Assembly (NCBI GenBank): GCA_963782595.1
Contig: CAWAKJ010000003.1
Coordinates: 620,001 to 684,000, forward strand
Source: JAMQPK01 sp963782595
GTDB taxonomy: Bacteria; Acidobacteriota; Vicinamibacteria; Vicinamibacterales; JAMQPK01
Length of the DNA stretch: 64,000 bases
Reading direction: 5' to 3'
The notes below the pieces were generated by a model. The model was given only the letters and a program-made list of their open reading frames with translations, was not told where the DNA came from and searched no databases. The position numbers were made by a program, and so were the translations under genes. Below, in pieces: positions 44,001 through 51,025 of this stretch; positions within the stretch are counted from its first letter, which is position 1; each line of letters opens with the position of its first letter.

Positions 44001-44138
44001 CTTGAGCACGTCGAAGTCGAATTCCTTGTACTGGACCTTGTTGCGTCCAAAATACTGGGCCTGAGCCATCGAAGCGCTGCAGGTGAGGAGGATCACGACC
44101 AAGAGAAGATTGAAGATTCGGCGGGATATCGGCCGCAT
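41070..44138 (-). CDS. outer-membrane protein: peptidase MA-like + TolB-like propeller + BamA-like barrel
   Basis: 1022 residues from MRPISRRIFN (AGGAG upstream) with a signal peptide. Residues about 30-270 are a gluzincin-like domain with HELVHAFQYD (HExxH) and LWFVEGLAEYLS. Residues about 300-640 are WD40/TolB-like blades (SPSISPDGRHIVFFSSRD, PTWSPDGKAIAFSAT, PAWSPDGERIAFVTDR). The rest is a BamA/Omp85-type barrel (VFLDGGVTW-like AFFLDGGVTW, ending GWVWGFSLTPGF, with terminal Phe). This three-part type is seen in Acidobacteriota and relatives; it may process or bind surface polymers. Confidence 0.9.
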   Translation of the reverse strand: MRPISRRIFNLLLVVILLTCSASMAQAQYFGRNKVQYKEFDFDVLKTEHFDVYFYAEERENAARVGQMAERWYARLSSVFEHEMRTRQPLVLYASHPDFEQTNVVGGMIGEGTGGVTEGLKRRVVLPLAGTLAETDHVLGHELVHAFQYDISALRASGGPGTGIEALPLWFVEGLAEYLSIGPVDPHTAMWLRDATRKDKLPEVKNLDSGEFFPYRWGQAVWAYIGGKYGDDVLGQIFRTAVRGGDPIEAIKQVTLIEDKELSANWHASIREQYAPVMQATGRAHTFGRSLTGNDNTRMATNVSPSISPDGRHIVFFSSRDMFSIDLYLADTATGRIVRKLVDTALSSHFTSLQFIGSAGSWSPDSRQFVVGGVHAGKAVLAILDIADGDVVREIEVPEVGEILNPTWSPDGKAIAFSATVGGDSDLFIHDLASHMTKRVTSDLFADLQPAWSPDGERIAFVTDRFTTNADVLSAGDYRLALYDVVSGGIEPLTTFARGKNINPQWNPDSRHLYFVSDQNGISNVYALDIPSGSIAQVTNLDSGVSGITALSPAISSALDARVLALSAYEDNSHHIYVIDTAERLAGGPVNSSVEPVQAATLPPSPRESLVAQYLGDPKTGLATTPEEVEPYKAGLSLDAVSQPYITAGVDRFGGMVGGGIAFSFSDMLGNHNLFAQINADTYGGGVSDLARNTGGLLAYTNRSKRWNWGFAVEQSPYVAGGYAVGQGNVNGEPALLDQTIIQRQVNRSASGIVAYPFSPTARVEFGGGFTRTSFDQQIRTTAISRRTGRVLDDSIRREDLAAPLNMSSVSTALVTDNSLFGATSPVAGARSRFEVSPTFGDLRMTTALADYRHYFMPARLYTIAVRGMHYGRYGADGEDSRLIPLFMGYPEFVRGYGINSFQAGECGSATSCPTFDRLVGTRMAVGNIEFRFPLLRPFRSVDSNVYGPLPVEVAFFLDGGVTWTQADKPSFFNGTREPVTSGGISLRTNLMGFAVAQIDFARPFDRPGRGWVWGFSLTPGF

Positions 44139-44286
44139 GGCGAGCTCCTGGAAAAAGTAGCCGGTCAGAACCGAACCAACCTTTGCCAAAGTCGCGCCAA
44201 CTACACGGCGTTCAATTCTTCGAGGAATTCGTGACAACGGCAGCGAAGCCGCTGCGCGATTGTCACCTGCGCTGGTCAGTCTGCCG

Positions 44287-45198
44287 TCACAGAATTTTCA
44301 TACCTAGAGCCGACAGGGCCAGCTCGGTGCCGAGCTCGGCCGTCGTATTGCGGATGTCGAGCGTCGGATTCACCTCGACCAGGTCGAGTGCGAGGAGAAG
44401 ACCCGATTCGGCGATGAGCTCCATCAGCAGGTGGGTCTCGCGGTAGTTCAACCCGCCCTTGACCGGGGTGCCGACGCCGGGCGCGATCGACGGATCGCAC
44501 ACGTCCAGATCGAATGAGACATGGATGCCGGCCACTCCGCCGCTGACAGCCTGCAGGGCCTCGGCGGCCACTGCCGCCACGCCGAGGCGATCGATGTCTT
44601 TCATCGTGTAAACGTGCACGCCCGAGTTGCGTACGAGATCTTTTTCGCGGTCGTCGAGGTTTCGTACTCCGACGAGGGCGGTGTGCTCGGCCACGACCGT
44701 TGGCGAGAATCCGCCGATCGACGAGAGCTCGGACGGTTCAGGTCCCAGAAGCGCGGCGAGCGGCATGCCATGCACGTTTCCGCTCGGCGTGCTGGCAGGC
44801 GTGTTCATGTCGCCGTGCGCGTCGATCCAGAGCAGTCCGAGCGGCTTGCCTGCGGCGCGCGCGTGTGCCGCCGATGCCGCCACCGATCCCGCTCCCAGGC
44901 TGTGATCCCCGCCGAGCACCAAAGGCAGCGCACCCTCTTCGAGCGAGGCTCGCGCCGTCTGGTACACACGGTCGCACACCTTGGCAATCTCCCTGATGTA
45001 CTTTTTCTTCGGGTCGCCGTGCTTTCTCACCTCTGGAATTGGGGAAGGCAGATCGCCCCGATCGATCACACTTCGCCCAAGGCCGGCAATTTTCTCCCCG
45101 AGTCCTGCGATCCGGAAGGCCGACGGTCCCATATCGACCCCTCGGCGGCTGCCGCCCATGTCGAGGGGGACGCCGATGAGATGGACGGGGGCGAGCAC
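44287..45198 (-). CDS. rocF: arginase
   Basis: Hydrolyses arginine to ornithine and urea with a two-manganese centre. 303 residues from the GTG giving (M)LAPVHLIGVPLDMGGSRRGVDMGPS, the usual arginase N-terminus. Metal ligands are in GGDHSLG, DAHGDMNTP and SFDLDVCDPSIAPGVGTP. The longer frame to 45504 would translate the adjacent repeat element and is rejected. Divergent from a class III aminotransferase gene; together they could run arginine to ornithine to glutamate semialdehyde. Confidence 0.95.
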   Translation of the reverse strand: MLAPVHLIGVPLDMGGSRRGVDMGPSAFRIAGLGEKIAGLGRSVIDRGDLPSPIPEVRKHGDPKKKYIREIAKVCDRVYQTARASLEEGALPLVLGGDHSLGAGSVAASAAHARAAGKPLGLLWIDAHGDMNTPASTPSGNVHGMPLAALLGPEPSELSSIGGFSPTVVAEHTALVGVRNLDDREKDLVRNSGVHVYTMKDIDRLGVAAVAAEALQAVSGGVAGIHVSFDLDVCDPSIAPGVGTPVKGGLNYRETHLLMELIAESGLLLALDLVEVNPTLDIRNTTAELGTELALSALGMKIL

Positions 45199-45216
45199 GG
45201 CGGTACAATACCAGAA

Positions 45217-45292
45217 GGCTTCCGGCTCCAGGCTTCGGGCTTCGGGCCCGATCGGCTCCTGGCCTGAAGCCCGAAGCCAGGAGCCTGAAGCC
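45217..45292. repeat. mirrored heptamer array (GGCTTCG family) filling a divergent promoter gap
   Basis: Left: GGCTTCC, GGCTCCA, GGCTTCG, GGCTTCG (45217-45244). Right: TGAAGCC, CGAAGCC, AGGAGCC, TGAAGCC (45265-45292). The arms pair across a loop that itself contains GGCTCCT. It ends 2 nt before the aminotransferase ATG and starts 18 nt before the arginase GTG, so it takes up the entire control region of both genes. Confidence 0.9.
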
Positions 45293-45294
45293 CA

Positions 45295-46626
45295 ATGCGT
45301 GTACCCGACATCCGTGTCACTCCCCCCGGGCCTCGCGCGCAGGCGATTCTCGAGCGCGATCGTGCCGTCGTGTCGCCATCCTATCCGCGCAGCGCGCCGT
45401 TCGTGATGGCGCGCGGACAGGGTGCGGTCGTCGAAGACGTTGACGGTAACGTCTTCCTCGATTGCTGCGCCGGCATTGCCGTGGCCGCGACGGGGCACTC
45501 GCATCCCGACGTCGTGCGCGCGATTCAGGAGCAGGCGTCACGATTCCTGCACATTTCCACCGACTACTATCACGAGCCGCAAGTAGCGCTTGGCGAGCTG
45601 CTTGCGCAGATTGCGCCTGTGGGCGCGCGGCCCCGGACGTTCTTCTCGAATTCGGGATCAGAAGCCGTGGAAGCCGCGATCAAGCTGGCGCGCTATCACA
45701 CTGGCCGCGTGAACCTGATCGCGTTTCTCGGATCGTTTCACGGCCGCACGCTGGGATCCCTTTCACTGACGTCGAGCCGAACCGTTCAGAGGCGCGGCTT
45801 CGGACCGATGATGCCTGGTGTGTTTCACGCGCCATATGCCAATCCCTATCGGTGCGCGGGAGGAGGAGGAACCGATCCCGAGAGTTGTGCGCGCGAATCG
45901 CTTGCGTACATCGAAGATCAGATCCTGAATTGCCTCGTATCTCCCGACGAGGTCGCTGCCATCGTGGTCGAACCCATCCAGGGTGAGGGTGGATACATCG
46001 TCCCGCCGCCCGAGTTCATTCAGGGGTTGTCGAAGATCGCCGCGAAGCACGGCATGCTGCTGATTGCCGACGAAGTGCAGTCCGGCTTCGGCCGTACAGG
46101 AAGAATGTTTGCCGTCGAACACTGCGGCGTGCAGCCCGACATCCTCGTCATGGCGAAAGGCATCGCCTCGGGTCTTCCCATGGGCGTCACGATTGCCCGC
46201 GAAGAAGTGATGGACTGGCCGGCGGGCGCGCACTCGAACACCTTCGGCGGAAACCCCGTTGCATGCGCGGCGGCGCTGACGACAATCAAACTCGTTCAGG
46301 ACGGTTTGATGCAGAACGCCGCCGAGGTCGGGCACTACCTTCACGACAGGCTCAAGGAGCTGGCGCAGCGGCACAGCCTTATCGGCGATGTCCGCGGCCG
46401 GGGGCTGATGATCGGTATCGAGCTCGTGAGCAATCGGCAGACAAAGGAACGTGCCACCCGGGAGCGGGACGCGCTCGTGCTGGCCGCCTTCCGGCGAGGT
46501 CTCCTCGTCCTGGCAGCAGGACCGAGCACGGTTCGCCTCTCGCCGCCTCTGGTCATCACGAAGGAGCAGGCCCAGACGGCCGTCCAGATTCTCGACAACG
46601 CGTTCGAGGAAGTCTCCAATTCTTAA
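45295..46626 (+). CDS. class III (PLP) aminotransferase, GABA/ornithine type
   Basis: 443 residues with the class III set: FFSNSGSEAVEAAIKLAR, FHGRTLGSLSLTSS, VEPIQGEGGYIVPP, LIADEVQSGFGRTG, and the PLP Lys in MAKGIASGLPMG, followed by NTFGGNPVACAAA. Closest in style to 4-aminobutyrate / acetylornithine-family enzymes. Next to arginase, an ornithine aminotransferase role is plausible but not proven. No Shine-Dalgarno exists because the repeat abuts the ATG. Confidence 0.9.
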   Translation: MRVPDIRVTPPGPRAQAILERDRAVVSPSYPRSAPFVMARGQGAVVEDVDGNVFLDCCAGIAVAATGHSHPDVVRAIQEQASRFLHISTDYYHEPQVALGELLAQIAPVGARPRTFFSNSGSEAVEAAIKLARYHTGRVNLIAFLGSFHGRTLGSLSLTSSRTVQRRGFGPMMPGVFHAPYANPYRCAGGGGTDPESCARESLAYIEDQILNCLVSPDEVAAIVVEPIQGEGGYIVPPPEFIQGLSKIAAKHGMLLIADEVQSGFGRTGRMFAVEHCGVQPDILVMAKGIASGLPMGVTIAREEVMDWPAGAHSNTFGGNPVACAAALTTIKLVQDGLMQNAAEVGHYLHDRLKELAQRHSLIGDVRGRGLMIGIELVSNRQTKERATRERDALVLAAFRRGLLVLAAGPSTVRLSPPLVITKEQAQTAVQILDNAFEEVSNS

Positions 46627-46634
46627 TTTCATAG

Positions 46635-46683
46635 TTGACAAGGTCAGGACAGAGCGGTAGGCTGAATAATCTTAATTAATTAG
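46635..46683 (+). promoter_or_regulatory. promoter and possible operator of the BlaI operon
   Basis: A consensus -35 TTGACA at 46635-46640 and a weaker TAGGCT at 46658 are 17 nt apart. The near-palindrome CTTAATTAATTAG (46671-46683) lies at the expected start site, just before the repressor ATG, and would suit autoregulation by the encoded BlaI-type protein. Confidence 0.5.
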
Positions 46684-46687
46684 GTGA

Positions 46688-47065
46688 ATGATGCCGCGCC
46701 CGAAATCATCGACGATGACCGACGGAGAGCTTCGGCTGATGCATGTGCTCTGGGACAAAGGCCAGGCCACCGTCGGGGAAGTCGTCAGCGCGCTGAAGAC
46801 CAGCCCTAAGCCTGCATACAACACCGTCCTTACGCTGTTGCGCATCATGGAAAAGAAGGGGTACGTCTCGCACCGGAAAGAGGGGCGTGCATTCACCTTC
46901 GTGCCAGAGATCGGCCGTGCCGACGCCAGCCGTAGTGCGCTTCAGACGCTTGTAAACCGGTTCTTCGAAGGGTCCCCGCGCCTGCTCATGCTGAATCTGA
47001 TCGATGAGGAGCTCGATCCCGAGGTATTGAAGCAATTGCAGCAGCGCATCGAGGAGGTCGGGTGA
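46688..47065 (+). CDS. BlaI/MecI-family repressor
   Basis: 125 residues: a winged helix (LTDGELRLMHVLWDKGQ-like MTDGELRLMHVLWDKGQATV, then KPAYNTVLTLLRIMEKKGYVSHRKEGRAF) and a C-terminal dimer helix region with LLMLNLIDEELDPEVLKQL. Such repressors are cleaved or released when the partner M56 peptidase senses a signal. The stop overlaps the GTG of the M56 gene by 4 nt. Confidence 0.93.
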   Translation: MMPRPKSSTMTDGELRLMHVLWDKGQATVGEVVSALKTSPKPAYNTVLTLLRIMEKKGYVSHRKEGRAFTFVPEIGRADASRSALQTLVNRFFEGSPRLLMLNLIDEELDPEVLKQLQQRIEEVG

Positions 47066-48444
47066 CGGTGTGGCTGCTCGCCTGGTTATGGCAGGGGGTG
47101 GCGCTGACGCTGATTGCGGCCCTGCTAGTTCCACGCCGCACGAACGCGGCCACGCGCCATCTCGCCTGGTGGGCAGTGCTGGCAGCGGTTAACTGGCTCG
47201 GTTGGATGTCCTCTCCGTACGGGGGTCTGACCCCCGTACCGGTACCGGGGTCAGACCCCAATGGCACGGAATCGGCGTTAATCGAGGTCCGGGAGCTGTC
47301 GCCGCACCTCGTCTCCATTCTTCTGGGCATTTGGGTCGCCGTTTCGCTCGTGAAGCTGCTTCGGCTGCTTCCGGCCGTTCATACCATCTACGCCTTGCGC
47401 GACCGCTGCCGCTCGTTTCCCCAGGAAATTGAGTCGCAGCTTCCCCTTTGGCTCGAAGCGAAAGGGCTTGGCCGCCGTGCAGATCTGGTGATCTGCGACG
47501 CGGTGCCAGGGGCAACGGTGCTCGGATTCCAGCGTCCATGCATTGCGCTACCCTCGTCGCTGGTTGCCGCGCTCGGTGTCGAGGAAATCGACCAGATCGT
47601 GCTCCACGAATATGCTCACGTGCGGCGGCGGGACGATTGGACGAGGCTCGCACAGGCACTGCTGCAGGCGGCGCTGTGGATTCATCCAGCAGTCGCGTAC
47701 ATCGGACGGGCTTTGAACCGTGAACGTGAGGTCGCCTGCGACGAGTGGGTGATTGCGCGAACGGGTCTGCCGAAGGCCTATGCACGGTGCATCGTGCACG
47801 CCGCCGAAGTGCACGGCCGCCTAAGGGGCGAGCCATTGCTGCTTTCGACGTTTTTGGGCGGTCAGCACGACCTCGTGCAACGCGTCAATCGCCTGCTGGC
47901 CGTCAAAGGCAGGACGCGGCGGAAGATCTCGCTCGTCGCCGTCACGTCACTCGGCTGTGCAATCGTTCTGATATCTTCGCAATTGAACGCAGTGCCGTTA
48001 CTTGGCGACTCTGTCGAGCTGTTGCTGCCGCAAGTGGCAGGGGCTTCGGGCGTCGGGCTTCTGGCTTCCACCTTCGCGCTTCGCGCTACGGCGGACAAGC
48101 CGGCGGACAGGCCGGCGCGGCAGGTCTCACGAACCCACAAACCCGCCTTCGCGCTCACTTCGCACGTCGCTATGGCGGGCAAGCCCTACGAACCCCACGA
48201 ACTCTACGAACCCAACGAACCTAACGAACTCAACGCACCCAGCGCACCAAGCTTTTTGACTGCGCGCTCGTTTGAAGGCGCATATGAGAGGCCATTCGTT
48301 CCGCAAGCGACTCCGAATTCCACCAACGGATGGCGCGCGGTCGCGACACCCGGCCTCGCGGTCGCCGAGGCGGCGCGGAAGACCGGAGTGGGCCTTGCGG
48401 GCGCCGTCAGCCGCGCAAGTGTGGCACTGGCGCGACGTTTCTGA
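47062..48444 (+). CDS. M56-family (BlaR1/MecR1-like) membrane metalloprotease
   Basis: 460 residues. About four TM spans; the zinc motif is LHEYAHVRRRDDW with H182 and H186, and the downstream ligand block is REREVACDEWVIA. It should cleave the BlaI-type repressor on sensing. It lacks the penicillin-binding domain of true BlaR1. The C-terminal 130 residues are low complexity and built from repeats (FALRATADKPADRPARQ, YEPHELYEPNEPNELN). A 38-nt palindrome encodes residues about 54-66 (LTPVPVPGSDPN), replacing part of a loop. No frame break occurs. Confidence 0.9.
   Translation: MTVWLLAWLWQGVALTLIAALLVPRRTNAATRHLAWWAVLAAVNWLGWMSSPYGGLTPVPVPGSDPNGTESALIEVRELSPHLVSILLGIWVAVSLVKLLRLLPAVHTIYALRDRCRSFPQEIESQLPLWLEAKGLGRRADLVICDAVPGATVLGFQRPCIALPSSLVAALGVEEIDQIVLHEYAHVRRRDDWTRLAQALLQAALWIHPAVAYIGRALNREREVACDEWVIARTGLPKAYARCIVHAAEVHGRLRGEPLLLSTFLGGQHDLVQRVNRLLAVKGRTRRKISLVAVTSLGCAIVLISSQLNAVPLLGDSVELLLPQVAGASGVGLLASTFALRATADKPADRPARQVSRTHKPAFALTSHVAMAGKPYEPHELYEPNEPNELNAPSAPSFLTARSFEGAYERPFVPQATPNSTNGWRAVATPGLAVAEAARKTGVGLAGAVSRASVALARRF
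47222..47259. repeat. 38-nt palindrome (GGGGTCTGACCCC arms) inside the M56 gene
   Basis: GGGGTCTGACCCC, then c, GTACCGGTAC, c, GGGGTCAGACCCC. The whole is its own reverse complement except for two bases. It is inserted in frame. Confidence 0.9.
48067..48249 (+). repeat. cluster of three repeat types in the M56 gene 3' end
   Basis: First, two copies of a hairpin like the second tRNA-trailer stem: CACCTTCGC...GCTACGGCGGAC (48067-48096) and CCCGCC...GGCGGG (48142-48179). Then seven 9-mers of CGAACC type (48187-48249: TACGAACCC, CACGAACTC, TACGAACCC, AACGAACCT and others). All are read in frame as a disordered tail. Confidence 0.8.
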
Positions 48445-49370
48445 TGAATCGCACGCACACGTTCGCCGTCCAGATCGTGTGCCTCGCCGTCGTGGCGGCG
48501 CTCGGCCCGCGTGCCATGGCGAATCGAGACACCACCAACGCCGACGTGGTCCCCGTCAAGCTGCCCGGGCAGGACCTGCCTGTCGTGCGCGAGCACACGT
48601 ATCGAATGGCGGGAAAGATTCGCGTGCTCTTGCTCTGGGTCGGTCGAGATGATGTGGGCTCGGGCGTGATTAAGTGGCGTGCCGCAGGGCAGAACCGGGC
48701 GTTTGAAGTGCTGATTGGATCGGAGCCGCAGAAAGCTCCGAACCAGCTCAATAAGTGGGGGTTTCTGCTCGAAGAGATCCGCGGGGGCGAGTCGTCTGTG
48801 GTGGGGCTCATCTCACAGGAAAACGACGACAGGTTGAGCGACGTCAAAAGCGATCTCCGGCGCCGGAGGGACTTACGCGCCTTCGACACCATCCGGGGAC
48901 TGGTCACGACCGTTGAAGGGCGCGCGCGCGTTGGAACGCTGCACGCGCCAAGCGAGTTGACCTACCACGACGTCGGAAAGGTGCTCGAAGATGTGTTCGG
49001 AGACACATCGCTTGCGGTCAAGCAGGTGCCGCGGCGAGGCGATGTGCGCGCAGGGTTCCTGAGCTCGTTGACCGAGATGATCGCCGGGACGCTCGAGCGA
49101 AAACCTCTGCGGAGGCTCTCCTACATTCACGGTGACCGCCTCTACGAGCTTCGGCTGCTCGATTCTACCCCCCTTCCTCGATTCGATCGCGACGGCCGAA
49201 CCTTCAAGAACGTCATCCGCGGACACTTTGAGACGGCCGAAGCCGGCAGACGATCTGGCACGCGGTTCGAGTTGGTGTACGGGGCAGCCGGCGCGCTTGC
49301 CGGCGTCCCCATCCTTATTTCCTACCAACCGAAATGGTGGCTTCAGGTAGACTTGGTCCTCAATTCATGA
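48444..49370 (+). CDS. secreted protein of unknown function in the BlaI operon
   Basis: 308 residues, with a signal peptide (TFAVQIVCLAVVAALGPRAMA). It overlaps the M56 stop in TGATG, so it is coupled. The mature part starts with a strand set (GKIRVLLLWVGRDDVGSGVIKWR, then FEVLIGSEPQKAPNQLNKWGF) that looks like a ligand-binding or lipid-binding domain, and ends LVYGAAGALAGVPILISYQPKWWLQ. I recognise no family. Its position suggests the substrate or effector that this BlaI/M56 pair controls. Confidence 0.75.
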   Translation: MNRTHTFAVQIVCLAVVAALGPRAMANRDTTNADVVPVKLPGQDLPVVREHTYRMAGKIRVLLLWVGRDDVGSGVIKWRAAGQNRAFEVLIGSEPQKAPNQLNKWGFLLEEIRGGESSVVGLISQENDDRLSDVKSDLRRRRDLRAFDTIRGLVTTVEGRARVGTLHAPSELTYHDVGKVLEDVFGDTSLAVKQVPRRGDVRAGFLSSLTEMIAGTLERKPLRRLSYIHGDRLYELRLLDSTPLPRFDRDGRTFKNVIRGHFETAEAGRRSGTRFELVYGAAGALAGVPILISYQPKWWLQVDLVLNS

Positions 49371-50872
49371 GAATTCACCTCGTCAATCCGAGCGATATCT
49401 CGTTCGGTACCGCTGTCATCACCCCTCGTTGGCTTTACGTTCTGGCGGCTGCGACACCCCGCGAATACGGCGATCCTCACGTCGTCGATGAGACGTTGGA
49501 CCCGATCGAGTACGAGAGCATCTCTGCGGGCGACGTCGTCGGCATCGGCATCCACACCTTTAACGCGCTGCGCGGGTATGAAATCGGCCGCGAGGCGCGC
49601 AAGCGCGGCGCGTATGTGGTATTCGGCGGCATTCATCCGACGCTCTATCCGAACGAGGCGCACGAGCTCGGCGGTGCGCACGCCGCGGTGAAGGGCGACG
49701 GCGATCTGGTGTGGGCAAGCGTCCTTGCCGATTGCGTCAAGGGCAGTCCACTGCATATGTACGATGGCGGCCGCGTCAGCGGCACGACATTCCAGGCTGC
49801 GCGGTGGGATCTGCTTCCAGCCGACAAATATATGTGGGGATCGGTGCAGACGCTGCGAGGGTGTCCGAAGCACTGCTCGTTCTGCTCGGTCTGGAAGACC
49901 GACGGACAGCAGCCACGTCAGCGTGCGGCCGATTCGGTCGTTCGCGAGATCGTGGAGCTGCGCCGCATGGGCTTCCGGTTCATTCTGCTGTCGGACGACA
50001 ACTTCTATCCGGTCACGATGGAAGACCTGCGGCTCGCGGAGCGCCAGGGCAACACGGCACGGCTGGAGTCGCTGCGCGAAATCCGCAACGAGCGGTTCGA
50101 GCTGATGGAGCTGCTCGCGAAGCTGCCCGACGACCTCAACTTCTATACGCAGATCACGATGGAGGCGGCTGAAGATCCGGAGTTCCTGAAGGCGATGAAC
50201 AAGGCGAAGATTCGGGGCGCGCTTGTCGGCGTCGAGTCGGTGACGCCCGAGGGACTGAAGGCGATCTTCAAGGACTTCAACTACGCCGGCGATCGGCTCG
50301 TGACGCGCCTGAAGGAATTCCGCAAGCACGGTGTGCACATCCTCGGCTCGTTCATTTTCGGATTGCCGACCGACAAGCAGGACACCTTCGCGGCGACGGC
50401 CGAGCTGGCGCAGCGCGCGGACATCGCGTTTGCGCAGTTCATCATGCTCACCCCGTTCCCCGGAACCGTCGATTTCGCCAAATGGGAAGAGAAGATGGCG
50501 GGAGACCCGACCCGCATTGCGGGTCATCCGCTGACGCGGTTCTGGCTGATTCCGCGCGAGCAGCGACCCAAGGTGTATACGCCGCATCCCATGCTGTCGC
50601 CCGAGCAGATTCGCCAGGGCACTCAGTCGGTGTGGGACCGCTTTTACAGCATTCCCGCCATCTGGGAACGCGCGAGCATCATCAAGTCGCTTCGAGGACG
50701 TCTGATCTTTGTGATGATTTCGAAGCTCTATCGCCAGATGTATGCCAATACCGGTATTGCCACCGACAGCGCCCGCGTCACCCGTTCGGCCCAGTGGGCG
50801 CGTTTGATCGCCCGTCACTGCCGGAAGTTCTTCGTGACGACACCGATGCCGGATTTGCAAGTACCGAACTAG
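49367..50872 (+). CDS. B12-binding radical SAM protein
   Basis: 501 residues from MRIHLVNPSDISFGT, overlapping the previous stop (ATGA). The N-terminal cobalamin-type fold has GIGIHTFNALRGYEIG and VFGGIHPTLYPNEA. The radical SAM site is C166-x3-C170-x2-C173 (GCPKHCSFCSVW), with ILLSDDNFYP and GVESVTPEGL typical of the group. A C-terminal DUF4070-like region follows. These enzymes do methylations or rearrangements at unactivated carbons; the substrate is unknown. Last gene of the BlaI operon. Confidence 0.92.
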   Translation: MRIHLVNPSDISFGTAVITPRWLYVLAAATPREYGDPHVVDETLDPIEYESISAGDVVGIGIHTFNALRGYEIGREARKRGAYVVFGGIHPTLYPNEAHELGGAHAAVKGDGDLVWASVLADCVKGSPLHMYDGGRVSGTTFQAARWDLLPADKYMWGSVQTLRGCPKHCSFCSVWKTDGQQPRQRAADSVVREIVELRRMGFRFILLSDDNFYPVTMEDLRLAERQGNTARLESLREIRNERFELMELLAKLPDDLNFYTQITMEAAEDPEFLKAMNKAKIRGALVGVESVTPEGLKAIFKDFNYAGDRLVTRLKEFRKHGVHILGSFIFGLPTDKQDTFAATAELAQRADIAFAQFIMLTPFPGTVDFAKWEEKMAGDPTRIAGHPLTRFWLIPREQRPKVYTPHPMLSPEQIRQGTQSVWDRFYSIPAIWERASIIKSLRGRLIFVMISKLYRQMYANTGIATDSARVTRSAQWARLIARHCRKFFVTTPMPDLQVPN

Positions 50873-50890
50873 CCGGTAGCCAGTAGCCAC

Positions 50891-50958
50891 CGTAGGGCGG
50901 GTCTTGCTCTTTAGACCCGCCTTCGGGGCCGGGTCTGAAAAGCAAGACCCGGCCTACG
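50891..50958. repeat. 68-nt palindromic repeat with CGTAGGGCGGGTCTTGCT arms
   Basis: Outer arms 50891-50908 and 50941-50958 pair with one mismatch. Inner arms TTTAGACCCGCC and GGCCGGGTCTGAAA also pair around TTCG. The outer arm shares GTAGGGCGGGTC with the repeat at 27596. It follows the radical SAM gene and could terminate the operon. Confidence 0.85.
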
Positions 50959-51025
50959 TCTCAGTTCTTGACACACCCCCGCTAAACCGTAAAAGTACCG
51001 GCGTACACCCCCCAGCGGAGGAACT

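Noticed and set aside
44287..45504. Full-length N-terminal extension of arginase
   Set aside because: The added residues translate the GGCTTCG repeat and overlap the divergent aminotransferase gene.
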